This document shows positions 33,767 to 42,656 of a DNA stretch of 47,655 nt, one piece after another. Made by a program: the position numbers and the translations under genes. This DNA is from Prevotella sp. UBA3837 (GTDB lineage Bacteria > Bacteroidota > Bacteroidia > Bacteroidales > Bacteroidaceae), in NCBI GenBank assembly GCA_002392835.1, contig DGHX01000192.1, forward strand, positions 16,590-64,244, given 5' to 3'. How positions within the stretch are numbered: position 1 is the stretch's first letter; each line of letters opens with the position of its first letter. The notes under the pieces were generated by a model. It searched no databases. It was not told the DNA's origin and was given only the letters and a program-made list of their open reading frames with translations.

Positions 33767-35929
33767 TTAATCCTCTTCCTTCATCTCCTCCTCGTGAGCC
33801 TTGATGAGTGCCTGCTGTATGTCGTTGGGCACGAGCTCGTAGCTGGAGAACTTGGTGCTGAAGGATGCGCGTCCGCCGGTGATGGAGCTCAGGGCGATGC
33901 TGTAGGAAGAGAGCTCCTTCAGAGGAATCTTTGCCGACAGCTTCTGGTAGCCGGCCTCGCTGTCCATGCCCATGATGATGGCACGGCGTCCCTGCAGGTC
34001 GCTCATCACGTCGCCCATGTAGTCGGTGGGCACGAGCACCTCGAGGTCGTAGATGGGCTCGAGCACCTTCGGCCCGGCCTCGCGGAAGGCAGCGCTGAAG
34101 GCGTTGCGAGCTGCGAGCATGAACGAGAGCTCATTGCTGTCAACGGGGTGCATCTTACCGTCGTAGACGATGACGCGCACGTCGCGTGCATAGCTGCCGG
34201 TGAGGGGGCCTTGCTCCATGCGCTGCATGATACCCTTCAGGATGGCGGGCATGAAGCGCAGGTCGATGGCGCCGCCCACGACGCTGTTGATGAAGACGAG
34301 CTTACCGCCCCATTCCAGGTCAATCTCCTCCTTGCCCTTGATGTTCATCTTGAACTCCTGGCCGTTGATGGTGAAGCTGGTGGGATCAGGCATGCCATCG
34401 CTGTATGGCTCGATGATGAGGTGCACCTCGCCGAACTGACCTGAGCCGCCCGACTGCTTCTTGTGGCGATAGTCGGCGCGTGCCATCTTCGAGATGGTCT
34501 CGCGGTACGGAATCTTCGGCTCCTGGTATTCTATCTGGATCTTCTCGTTGTTCTCCATGCGCCACTTCAGGGTGCGCAGGTGGAATTCGCCCTGTCCGTG
34601 GACGATGATCTGGCGCAGCTCTTTCGACTGCTCCACCACCCATGTGGGGTCTTCCTGGCGCATCTTGTTCAGGGCAGCCATCATCTTCTCGGTCTCGCTC
34701 TCGTTGACGGCCTTGATGGCGCGCGAGAACTTGGAGTTGGGGTACTTGATGAAGTCGAACTTCCACTCGGCGTTGTCCTTTCCGTTGAGGGTGTTACCGG
34801 TCTTGACGTCCTTCAGCTTCACGGTGCAGCCGATGTCGCCTGCCACGAGCTGGTCAACGGGTATGCGGTTGGCACCTGCGCAGGCGTACAGCGTTCCGAT
34901 GCGCTCCTTCGAGCCGCGGTCGGCGTTGGTCAGGTCATCGCCGCTCTTGACGGTTCCGCTCATCACCTTGAAGTAGCTCACCTCGCCAATGTGTGGCTCG
35001 ATGCCGGTCTTGAAGAAGTAGAGCGATGTGGGTCCTGCTGCGTCGGGGGCGATCTCTGCTCCGGCGGTATTCTTCACTTTCGGCATCTCGCTGACGAAGG
35101 GCACTACGTTGCCCAGGAACTCCATGAGTCGGCGCACGCCCATGTCCTTTCCTCCGCAGACGCAGAAGACGGGGAAGATGCTGCGTGTGACGAGGCCCTT
35201 GCGTATGCCTTCGCGCATCTCATCCTCGGTGAGGTCTTCGGTCTCGAAGAACTTCTCCATCAGCGTGTCGTCGCCGGCGGCAGCGGCCTCCACGAGAGCG
35301 GCCTTCATCTCCTTGGCCTTTTCGAGCTGGTCAGCGGGAATATCCTCGATGATGGGAGCTCCGCCTTCGGGCTTCCATGAGTATTTCTTCATCATCAGCA
35401 CGTCGATGAGCGAGTTGAAGCCGGGGCCTGTGGCTATGGGGTACTGCACGGGCACGCAGTTGGGGCCGTAGACCTCGCGCAGCTGGTGCAGGATCTGGTC
35501 GTAGTCGCAGTGCTCGCGGTCGAGCTGGTTGACGAGGAAGATGACGGGCTTCTGCAGCTTCTCGGTGTTGCGGAAGGCGTTCATCGTTCCCACCTCGGGG
35601 CCGTACTGTCCGTTAACGACGATGACGGCCTGGTCGGTGACGTTCAGGGCGGTGATGGCACCTCCCACGAAGTCGTCGCTGCCCGGGCAGTCGATGAAGT
35701 TGAGCTTCTTGTTGTTCCACTCCACATGGAAGACGGTGCTGAAGACGCTGTAGCCGTACTCCTGCTCCACGGGGAAATAGTCGCTCATGGTGTTCTTACC
35801 CTCTACGGTGCCGCGGCGCTTGATGATGCCAGCACCATAGACTAATGACTCGGCAAGAGTGGTCTTGCCGCTGCCCGCACTGCCGATGAGTGCGATGTTC
35901 TTGATCTCGTTTGTCTGATAGACTTTCAT
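33767..35929 (-). CDS. EF-G2-type elongation factor paralogue
   Basis: 720 residues, full-length EF-G architecture. G1 is GSAGSGKTT; G3 is DCPGSDDF (80-87) instead of DTPGHVDF, so the catalytic His is Ser84; G4 is NQLD. Domains II-V follow (MRQEDPTWVVE, GQGEFHLRTLKWRM, GSGQFGEVHLIIEP, PTDYMGDVMSDLQGRRA). Loss of the His fits Bacteroides EF-G2, reported to support translocation without GTP hydrolysis and to matter during carbon limitation in the gut; that function is from the literature, not from this sequence. A standard EF-G should exist elsewhere. Convergent with the cupin gene, divergent from the lyase. Confidence 0.9.
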   Translation of the reverse strand: MKVYQTNEIKNIALIGSAGSGKTTLAESLVYGAGIIKRRGTVEGKNTMSDYFPVEQEYGYSVFSTVFHVEWNNKKLNFIDCPGSDDFVGGAITALNVTDQAVIVVNGQYGPEVGTMNAFRNTEKLQKPVIFLVNQLDREHCDYDQILHQLREVYGPNCVPVQYPIATGPGFNSLIDVLMMKKYSWKPEGGAPIIEDIPADQLEKAKEMKAALVEAAAAGDDTLMEKFFETEDLTEDEMREGIRKGLVTRSIFPVFCVCGGKDMGVRRLMEFLGNVVPFVSEMPKVKNTAGAEIAPDAAGPTSLYFFKTGIEPHIGEVSYFKVMSGTVKSGDDLTNADRGSKERIGTLYACAGANRIPVDQLVAGDIGCTVKLKDVKTGNTLNGKDNAEWKFDFIKYPNSKFSRAIKAVNESETEKMMAALNKMRQEDPTWVVEQSKELRQIIVHGQGEFHLRTLKWRMENNEKIQIEYQEPKIPYRETISKMARADYRHKKQSGGSGQFGEVHLIIEPYSDGMPDPTSFTINGQEFKMNIKGKEEIDLEWGGKLVFINSVVGGAIDLRFMPAILKGIMQRMEQGPLTGSYARDVRVIVYDGKMHPVDSNELSFMLAARNAFSAAFREAGPKVLEPIYDLEVLVPTDYMGDVMSDLQGRRAIIMGMDSEAGYQKLSAKIPLKELSSYSIALSSITGGRASFSTKFSSYELVPNDIQQALIKAHEEEMKEED

Positions 35930-36063
35930 GTTGTTAGTATTATTTTAGGTATTATTTTGGGGTCTTATCGCTAAAACGGCCCGAAATTACTCATTTTTTC
36001 GCGAAACACCAAGAAAAGCGTTTAAATATTAAGCAAAATTAGTACTTTTCCGCCAAAATGTTG

Positions 36064-36071
36064 TACCTTTG
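36064..36071 (+). promoter_or_regulatory. -7 box of the PL9-like lyase gene
   Basis: TACCTTTG followed by C, 46 bases before ATG 36117. The -33 region is weak. Confidence 0.6.
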
Positions 36072-36116
36072 CAAGCCAAGAAGTCAACATGTAAAAAACT
36101 AATCTATTTCCAGGCA

Positions 36117-38156
36117 ATGAAACGTCTATACGTTTTGGCTGTGCTTGTCACAGCGTGTATGTCTCTCTTTGGCGAAAGTCTGAAAGAGGGCTTCGAGAGT
36201 GGTTTGCCCGCCAGTGCGCAGGGGCAGGAGAGCAGTGTGCAGCTGGCCTCGGGCCAGTGGCAGGTGAAGGGTGTCTATGTGAAGAGCGACAACGGCAGCC
36301 GCCGTGCCACCATGGGTGGCGGTGCCTATCTGGTAACGCCGGCGCTGTGCCAGCCCGGGCGTGTCAGCTTCCGCCACCGGGCCTCGGGCAGTGGGAAGAA
36401 GCTGCTCGTGGAGAAGTCGGTCGACGGTGGCGCCACCTGGACGGAGCTGGGCACGTCGACCGTTTCGTCGTCGACCCCCTACGGCAGCAGCTCCATGAAG
36501 GTGAACAGCGCCGAGCAGGACACCAGCGTGCTCATACGCTTCACCTGCCTCAATGCCACTATCTATCTTGACGACGTAGACATCAGCCTGAACAGCGTAA
36601 CCCCCGACGTGCCCACCGAGCCCGACGACTCTACGTACATCACCGTGGGCACCCCCATTCCCACCAAGCCGTTCCCCACGGCGCTGCGCGAGATATACCT
36701 GGCTCCCGACGGCGATGACCAGGCTGGCGACGGCACGAAGGAACACCCCTGGGCCGACCTGCAGCGGGCCGTTGACGCGGCTCAGCCCGGCACGCACATC
36801 GTGTGCCGCGGCGGCACCTACCGCCAGCAGGTGCAGAGCGACGGCAAGTTCACCGTGCGCATTGCCAAAAGCGGCACCGCCGAGGCACCCATCGTGGTGC
36901 GTGCCTACGAAGACGAGCACCCCGTGTTCGACTTCCAGGACGGCCTGACGCAGGACAGGGTGGGGGAGCGCGGCATCCTGCTCACCGGCAACCACTGGTG
37001 GTTCTTCGGCCTGCACATCACCCATGCCGCCGACAACGGCATCAAGCTCGAAGGCTCATACAACCGCATCGAGCGCTGTGAGTTCTCCTACTGCCTGGAC
37101 ACGGGCCTGCAGCTGGGCTTCGGCCACAAGTTCAGCGACACCTTCCCGGGCCTGAGCAAGAACGACGGCACCTACTGCGCCTATAACGACGTGGTGGACT
37201 GCGACTCGCACCACAACTGTGACTACGATGCCAACTACGGGTCGGATGCCGACGGCTTTGCCTGCAAGATGCACAACGGGCGCGGCAACCGCTTCATACG
37301 CTGCCGTGCCTGGCACAACAGCGATGATGCCTGGGACCTGTACGAGACCGACTTCGACGTCATACTGGCCGAGTGCTGGGCATGGGACTCCGGCAAGGCC
37401 GAAGACCACCTGTGGGTGAAGGACTTCATCAAGAAGAGCGGCAACATGTCGTTCTCGGGCAACGGCAACGGCATCAAGCTGGGCGGCAACGGCACTGGAG
37501 GCTCGTCGCAGGGCGTGCATTATGCCTACAACTGCGTGGTGTTCAACTGCAACGCAGGCTCGTCGGTGAAGGGCTTCGACTGCAATAGCCACAAGGGCGG
37601 CCACGTGCTCATAGGCTGCCTGGCCTTCAACAACAGCTATGACTTCATGTTCGAGTCGGGCGGCTCGGCCGAGAAGACTTTCTTCTACAACAACGTCTGC
37701 CTGGGCCGGCAAGAGATATGCGTGGGCACCGACGACTACAACGCCATTGCCTCGCCCATGTCGAAGAATGGATGGAGCAGCCACCTGGTGACGGGTATCG
37801 GCACCGACGACTACCTGTCGCTCGACGAGGACGACGCCCTGAAGCCTCGCTCCATCGACGGCTCGCTGCCCCGCCGTTTTGCCCGCCTGGCTGCCGACAG
37901 CAAGTTGGTCGATGCCGGTGCGGCGGCTCACGACCTGCCCGAGACGCTGCTGCGCGACTTCCCCTTCCTGCGCCGCACCGTAGGCGGAGCGGCCCGCGAC
38001 ATGGGCCCCTACGAGCGCGCTGCCGATGCCGCCGCCATCGACACCCCGGCTGCGGCGCTGCTGCCAGCAGCCTCCATGGGCAAGGTGCTGAGCCGCGGAA
38101 GGCTGATCATCACCAACGGCGACAAGAGCTATAACCTCATGGGCCAGGAACTATAA
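36117..38156 (+). CDS. PL9-like pectate lyase, secreted
   Basis: 679 residues from ATG 36117, giving a signal peptide (MKRLYVLAVLVTACMSLFG). About 25-175 is a jelly-roll-like domain (VSFRHRASGSGKK, IYLDDVDISL). The parallel beta-helix lyase follows: EIYLAPDGDDQAGDGT, HPWADLQRAVDAAQPGTHIV, YDANYGSDADGFACKMHNG and GNRFIRCRAWHNSDDAWDLYE, the pattern of PL9 exo-/endo-polygalacturonate lyases. The end (LSRGRLIITNGDKSYNLMGQ) is the short C-terminal beta segment often seen in secreted Prevotella proteins. It probably cleaves pectin; fits the tagaturonate reductase in the same window. Confidence 0.88.
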   Translation: MKRLYVLAVLVTACMSLFGESLKEGFESGLPASAQGQESSVQLASGQWQVKGVYVKSDNGSRRATMGGGAYLVTPALCQPGRVSFRHRASGSGKKLLVEKSVDGGATWTELGTSTVSSSTPYGSSSMKVNSAEQDTSVLIRFTCLNATIYLDDVDISLNSVTPDVPTEPDDSTYITVGTPIPTKPFPTALREIYLAPDGDDQAGDGTKEHPWADLQRAVDAAQPGTHIVCRGGTYRQQVQSDGKFTVRIAKSGTAEAPIVVRAYEDEHPVFDFQDGLTQDRVGERGILLTGNHWWFFGLHITHAADNGIKLEGSYNRIERCEFSYCLDTGLQLGFGHKFSDTFPGLSKNDGTYCAYNDVVDCDSHHNCDYDANYGSDADGFACKMHNGRGNRFIRCRAWHNSDDAWDLYETDFDVILAECWAWDSGKAEDHLWVKDFIKKSGNMSFSGNGNGIKLGGNGTGGSSQGVHYAYNCVVFNCNAGSSVKGFDCNSHKGGHVLIGCLAFNNSYDFMFESGGSAEKTFFYNNVCLGRQEICVGTDDYNAIASPMSKNGWSSHLVTGIGTDDYLSLDEDDALKPRSIDGSLPRRFARLAADSKLVDAGAAAHDLPETLLRDFPFLRRTVGGAARDMGPYERAADAAAIDTPAAALLPAASMGKVLSRGRLIITNGDKSYNLMGQEL

Positions 38157-38166
38157 AAGCAGCTAC

Positions 38167-39282
38167 ATGGCCGGACTATATCTGCACATACCTTTCTGCC
38201 AGAGCCGCTGCGTGTACTGCGGCTTCTTCTCCACCACGTCGCTGGCCATGCGCCAGCGCTACACCGACGCGCTCTGCCGCGAGATGTCCTTGCGACCGTG
38301 GGCGCATGGCAGCGTTGACACCGTCTATCTGGGCGGGGGCACGCCGTCGCAGCTGCTTCCTGAACAGCTGCAGCAGCTTTTCGCGTACATTTATAATATA
38401 TATAATGTGAGCGACCAAGCCGAGGTGACGATGGAGTGCAACCCCGACGACCTGACGCCAGCCTTTGCCGAGGCCCTGCGCCGCTTGCCGGTGAACCGTG
38501 TGTCGATGGGCGCTCAGACGTTCAGCGACAGCCGCCTGCACTTCCTGCGCCGCCGACACCGTGCCTCGCAGGTGAGCCAGGCAGTGGCCCTGCTGCGTGA
38601 CGCCGGCATCGCGAACATCAGCATTGACCTGATGTACGGCTTCCCCGGCGAGACGCTGGCCGAGTGGCACTGCGACATCGATGCCGCCCTGGCCCTCGGC
38701 GCTGACCACCTGTCGGCCTACGCCCTTACCTACGAGGAGGGCACGCCGCTCTGCAGCATGCTGCAGAAGGGACAGGTGAGCGAACTCGACGAGGAGCTGC
38801 AGCGGCAGATGTACTACGACCTGAAGGACCGCCTGGAGGCGGCAGGCTACGAGCATTACGAGCTGTCGAACTTTGCCCGCCCGGGGCGCCGCTCGCGCCA
38901 CAACAGCGGCTACTGGAACCACACACCCTACGTGGGGCTGGGTGCCGGTGCACATTCCTTCGACGGCAGCAGGCGCCAGTGGAACGTGGCCGACCTGACG
39001 GCATACGTTGAGGCTACGGAACACGGCAGCGTGCCGGCCGAGGGCGAGACCCTCGATGCCGACACGCTGTACGACGAAATGGTGATGACGCGGCTGCGCA
39101 CCGCCGACGGGCTGCCGCTGCGGTTGCTCACCGCTGAGCGCCGCGCCTATTGTCTGGCTCAGGCACGCCGCTTCCTCGACGGCGGACTGCTCACGCTGCA
39201 CGACGATGTGCTGCGGCTGTCGCGCCAGGGCCTGTTCGTCAGCGACATGGTCATGGCCGACCTGATGGCTTCCATCCCGTAA
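38167..39282 (+). CDS. hemW: Radical SAM protein HemW
   Basis: 371 residues, normal length. Radical SAM cluster motif CQSRCVYCGFFS (CxxxCxxC), then VYLGGGTPSQL, MECNPDD, VNRVSMGAQTF and ISIDLMYGFPGET, all HemW/HemN-like. It carries the C-terminal HemW part (HYELSNFARPG, HNSGYWNHTPYVGLGAGAHSF). HemW is a heme-binding chaperone; older annotations call it oxygen-independent coproporphyrinogen oxidase. It starts 10 bases after the lyase. Confidence 0.93.
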   Translation: MAGLYLHIPFCQSRCVYCGFFSTTSLAMRQRYTDALCREMSLRPWAHGSVDTVYLGGGTPSQLLPEQLQQLFAYIYNIYNVSDQAEVTMECNPDDLTPAFAEALRRLPVNRVSMGAQTFSDSRLHFLRRRHRASQVSQAVALLRDAGIANISIDLMYGFPGETLAEWHCDIDAALALGADHLSAYALTYEEGTPLCSMLQKGQVSELDEELQRQMYYDLKDRLEAAGYEHYELSNFARPGRRSRHNSGYWNHTPYVGLGAGAHSFDGSRRQWNVADLTAYVEATEHGSVPAEGETLDADTLYDEMVMTRLRTADGLPLRLLTAERRAYCLAQARRFLDGGLLTLHDDVLRLSRQGLFVSDMVMADLMASIP

Positions 39283-39316
39283 CTCAGGAATCCCGGGTGC
39301 TTGTTCAGACCCCCAA

Positions 39317-39333
39317 CCCCCTGACTCAGGGGG
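39317..39333. terminator. Convergent hairpin after hemW
   Basis: CCCCCTGA-c-TCAGGGGG, a perfect 8-bp stem in the short gap between convergent hemW and the ABC permease. The single-base loop will open slightly; no T run. Confidence 0.4.
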
Positions 39334-39339
39334 CATATA

Positions 39340-40560
39340 TCACTCGTGGCGGATGGCCTCGATGGGGTCCATGTTGGCGGCTTTCTGCGCAGGAATGTAG
39401 CCGAAGATGACACCGATGGCCACGCAGACGAAGAAGCTGACGTAGATGCTCCATGCCGGCACGCTGCTGGGCATGCCCATTGATGGCACTATGAAGTTGC
39501 TGGCGCTCCACCCCACGAGTATGCCGAGCAGACCGCCGGTGAGGCTGATGAGCACCGACTCGATGAGGAACTGCAGCGAGATGACGGGCCCGGTGGCGCC
39601 CACGGCCATGCGCAGGCCTATCTCCTTCGTGCGCTCCGTAACGCTGACCAGCATGATGTTCATGATGCCTATGCCAGCCACGAGCAGCGAGAAGGCTGCC
39701 GCCACCACGAGTATGAGGGTCACGGTGTCCATGGTCGACGACATGGTCTGCATCATCTCGGCCTGCGAGCGGATGGTGAAGTCGTCGACGGCGTCGCCCT
39801 TCAGCTTGTGGTTGTCGCGCAGCATCTGCGTCAGCTCCTCGATGGCGGCGTCGCTCATCTCCTCGGTGACGGCCGAGCAGACGATGCTCGAGAACCATGT
39901 CTGCGCTGCAATGCGCTTCATCACCGTGGTGTAGGGCGCTATCATCACGTTGTCCTGGTCCATGCCCCAGTTGTTGTAGCCCTTCGACTTCAGCACGCCG
40001 ATGATGGTCATGGGTATCGACTTGAAGCGTATGGTCTTGCCGATGGGGTCAACGCCCTCGCCGAACAGCTCCTTCACTATCGTGGTGCCCACCACCACCT
40101 TCTTCGCCGCCTTCTTGATGTCCTCGTCGGTGAAGCACTCGCCTTTCTCTACCGTCCAGAGCTTGATGTCGAGATACTCCGGCGACTCGCCGTAGATGGT
40201 CGTCGTGGTGTTGTTGTTACCGTAGATGACCTGTCCGCTGCTCGTGACCTCGGGCGATACGTTGGTGACGTATTTCTTCTCCCTGACGATGCGCTCGTAG
40301 TCGGCCATCTTCAGCGTCTGCATGGCCGAGGGGTCCTGGCGCACGCCGCCGCGCATGTCGGCCCCGGGGCGTATGGTGAGCAGGTTCGTGCCCATGGTTG
40401 ACAGCTCCTGGCGTATGCTCTCCTTCGAGCCCTGGCCTATGGCCATCATGATGATGACGGCGGCCACGCCGATGATGATGCCCAGCATTGACAGGAACGA
40501 GCGCATCTTGTTGTTGGCCACGGCGCGCAGGCTTACTTTGAAAAGATTCAGTATGTTCAC
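39340..40560 (-). CDS. MacB-type ABC export permease
   Basis: 406 residues. First membrane helix FLSMLGIIIGVAAVIIMMAI, large periplasmic MacB-like domain (about 45-275), and three FtsX helices (LILVVAAAFSLLVAGIGIMNIM, LLGILVGWSASNFIV, VSFFVCVAIGVIFGYIPA) with the conserved TERTKEIGLRMAVGAT and PIEAIRHE end. It forms a mechanotransmission exporter with the ATPase, MacA-like adaptor and TolC-like channel. Separated from the ATPase gene by 116 bases that hold a large hairpin. Confidence 0.93.
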   Translation of the reverse strand: MNILNLFKVSLRAVANNKMRSFLSMLGIIIGVAAVIIMMAIGQGSKESIRQELSTMGTNLLTIRPGADMRGGVRQDPSAMQTLKMADYERIVREKKYVTNVSPEVTSSGQVIYGNNNTTTTIYGESPEYLDIKLWTVEKGECFTDEDIKKAAKKVVVGTTIVKELFGEGVDPIGKTIRFKSIPMTIIGVLKSKGYNNWGMDQDNVMIAPYTTVMKRIAAQTWFSSIVCSAVTEEMSDAAIEELTQMLRDNHKLKGDAVDDFTIRSQAEMMQTMSSTMDTVTLILVVAAAFSLLVAGIGIMNIMLVSVTERTKEIGLRMAVGATGPVISLQFLIESVLISLTGGLLGILVGWSASNFIVPSMGMPSSVPAWSIYVSFFVCVAIGVIFGYIPAQKAANMDPIEAIRHE

Positions 40561-40568
40561 CTTGTGTT

Positions 40569-40673
40569 ATTTACGATTTAACTATTTTCGATTAATTACC
40601 ATTACGACCTAAGATTCTTCGAAGAACGAGTGGCGCAGCCAAATCGTAAATCGAAAATCCGTAAATCGTAAAT
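40569..40673. repeat. 105-base inverted-repeat structure between ATPase and permease genes
   Basis: ATTTACGATTT-N5-TTTTCGATT (40569-40593) pairs with AATCGAAAA-N5-AAATCGTAAAT (40649-40673): 20 of 25 positions paired. The perfect palindrome TTCTTCGAAGAA (40615-40626) lies at the centre. It sits inside the efflux operon. Confidence 0.8.
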
Positions 40674-40676
40674 CAT

Positions 40677-41432
40677 TCAGTCATCCTGTGGCTTGGGCAG
40701 TGCTGCCAGTGCCTCGGCTGCCGACTTGATGTTGGTGTTGATGGTGTCCTCGCGTATCTTGCCGTCGCGCAGATTGATGTTCCGGCTGCTGTATTCGGCT
40801 ATCTCGGGGTTGTGTGTCACGAAGATGATGGTGTGCCCCTGGTGGTAGAGCTCCTGGAACAGCACCAGCATCTCGAATGATGTTCGTGTGTCGAGGTTGC
40901 CCGTTGCCTCGTCGGCCAGTAGCACCGCTGGGTCGTTCACCAGTGCCCGTGCTATGGCCACGCGCTGCATCTGTCCGCCCGACATCTGGTTGCTCTTGTG
41001 CATCATGCGGTCGCCCAGCCCCACGGCCTGCAGCGCTTTTGCGGCGGCTTCGCGGCGCTGTCGTGCGTTGTACTTGGAGTTGTACATCAGCGGCAGCTCC
41101 ACGTTCTCCAGTGCCGTGGTCTTCGGCAGCAGGTTGTAGTTCTGGAAGACGAAGCCTATCTTCGAGTTGCGCAGGCGGGCCCGCTGTGTCTTCGACATGG
41201 TGCTCACGGCCACGCCGTCGAGCAGATACTCGCCGCTGGTGGGCGTGTCGAGGCATCCCAGCTGGTTCAGCAGCGTCGACTTGCCGCTGCCGCTGGTGCC
41301 CTGTATGGTGACGAACTCGCCCTCGTAAATCTTGAACGACACGCCGCGCAGGGCCTTCACCGTCTCAGAGCCCACCTGGAAGTATCGCTTCACGTTCTGA
41401 AGCTCTATCACTACTTTTCTCTTGTCGTCCAT
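40677..41432 (-). CDS. MacB-type ABC ATPase
   Basis: 251 residues. Walker A GTSGSGKSTLLN, Q-loop FQNYNLLP, signature MSGGQMQRVAIARAL, Walker B VLLADEATGNLD, H-loop TIIFVTHNPE. It is like LolD/MacB ATPases. It starts 2 bases after the adaptor's stop and powers the permease downstream. The C-terminal 25 residues (TNIKSAAEALAALPKPQDD) are an extra tail. Confidence 0.93.
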   Translation of the reverse strand: MDDKRKVVIELQNVKRYFQVGSETVKALRGVSFKIYEGEFVTIQGTSGSGKSTLLNQLGCLDTPTSGEYLLDGVAVSTMSKTQRARLRNSKIGFVFQNYNLLPKTTALENVELPLMYNSKYNARQRREAAAKALQAVGLGDRMMHKSNQMSGGQMQRVAIARALVNDPAVLLADEATGNLDTRTSFEMLVLFQELYHQGHTIIFVTHNPEIAEYSSRNINLRDGKIREDTINTNIKSAAEALAALPKPQDD

Positions 41433-41434
41433 GA

Positions 41435-42640
41435 TTATCTCCTCGGCTGCTGTTGCTGGTTGCCGTTGCCGCTACGGTTGTTGTTATTGTTCCTGCGTCG
41501 TGGCATGAAGGGGTTCTGAGCCTGCTGCTCTTCGTCCTCTTCGCCGCCGGTCATGGTAAATCCGGCCAGCACTTCAGTGCCGGGCGCAACGCCGCTCACA
41601 ATCTCGGTGAGCATGCCGTTGGTGATGCCCGTCTCAACGGCGTGTGCGCGGAAAGTGCTGCCCTCCAGCGTCCACACCTTGTGCGGGGCGTCGACGTCCT
41701 CTATGGTCTGTCCCTCCTGCAGCAGGGCGTCGATGGGCATGAAGCGCAGTGCCTTGTTCTGCACGGCCAGCACGTCGTTCTTCTCCAGGGTGTAGATGGT
41801 GACATTGGCCGTCAGGCCCGGCTTCAGCTTCAGGTCTACGTTGGGCGCGCTGATCACCACCTCGTAGGTCACCACGTTGCTGGTGGTGGTGGCCTGCTGG
41901 CGCACCTGCGTGACGTGTCCTTCAAAGTGGTCGTCGGGGAAGGCGTCGACGGTGAAGCTGACGCGCTGCCCTTCCTTCACGCCGCCGATGTCGGCCTCGT
42001 CGATGTCGGCAATGACGCGCATGTCGGTCAGGTCCTGTGCTATGGTGAACAGCTCGGGGGTGTTGAACGATGCTGCCACCGTCTGTCCCTCCTCCACGCT
42101 CTTCGAGAGCACCACGCCGTCGATGGGGCTGGTGATGGTGGCGTAGCCCAGGTTGGTCTGTGCGCGCTGCACGCTCTGTGCCGAGGTGACCACCTGGTCC
42201 TTGGCCCTGAGGTACGACAGACGGGCTGTCTCGTAGTCGTTGGCGCTGACCAGGCCCTTGTCGTACAGCGTCTTGTAGCGGTTGTAGTTGGCCTGTTCGT
42301 AGTTCAGCGAGCTTTGTGCGCTCGACAGGTTGGCTTGGGCCGTGCGCAGGTCGCTGGTCAGGTTGGTCTTGTCCAGTTCGGCTATCACCTGTCCTTTCTT
42401 CACCTCCGAGTTGTAGTCAACGTACAGTCGGCTGACGATGCCGCTGACCTGTGTGCCCACGGTGACGCTGGTCACAGGCTCGATGGTGCCCGTGGCGGTG
42501 ATGCTGTTCTGTATGGTGGTCTTTTCGACGGTAGTCTTTTCAAATTCCACGCTTTCTTGTTTCTTGCCGCCCGTGAAGATGATGAAAGCCGCCACGACGA
42601 TGGCGATGAGGACGGTGCCGATGATGAGTTTCTTTTTCAT
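41435..42640 (-). CDS. MacA-type periplasmic adaptor (HlyD/RND family)
   Basis: 401 residues. One N-terminal membrane anchor (KLIIGTVLIAIVVAAFIIFTG), then lipoyl/barrel-sandwich hybrid (GTIEPVTSVTVGTQVSGIVS), helical hairpin (DLRTAQANLSSAQSSLNYEQA), a second hybrid half (ATITSPIDGVVLSKSVEEGQTV) and beta barrel. The tail is Asn/Gln/Arg-rich (RRRNNNNNRSGNGNQQQQ). It links the inner-membrane ABC complex with the TolC-like channel. Confidence 0.93.
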   Translation of the reverse strand: MKKKLIIGTVLIAIVVAAFIIFTGGKKQESVEFEKTTVEKTTIQNSITATGTIEPVTSVTVGTQVSGIVSRLYVDYNSEVKKGQVIAELDKTNLTSDLRTAQANLSSAQSSLNYEQANYNRYKTLYDKGLVSANDYETARLSYLRAKDQVVTSAQSVQRAQTNLGYATITSPIDGVVLSKSVEEGQTVAASFNTPELFTIAQDLTDMRVIADIDEADIGGVKEGQRVSFTVDAFPDDHFEGHVTQVRQQATTTSNVVTYEVVISAPNVDLKLKPGLTANVTIYTLEKNDVLAVQNKALRFMPIDALLQEGQTIEDVDAPHKVWTLEGSTFRAHAVETGITNGMLTEIVSGVAPGTEVLAGFTMTGGEEDEEQQAQNPFMPRRRNNNNNRSGNGNQQQQPRR

Positions 42641-42656
42641 TGCTGTGCTATGATGT

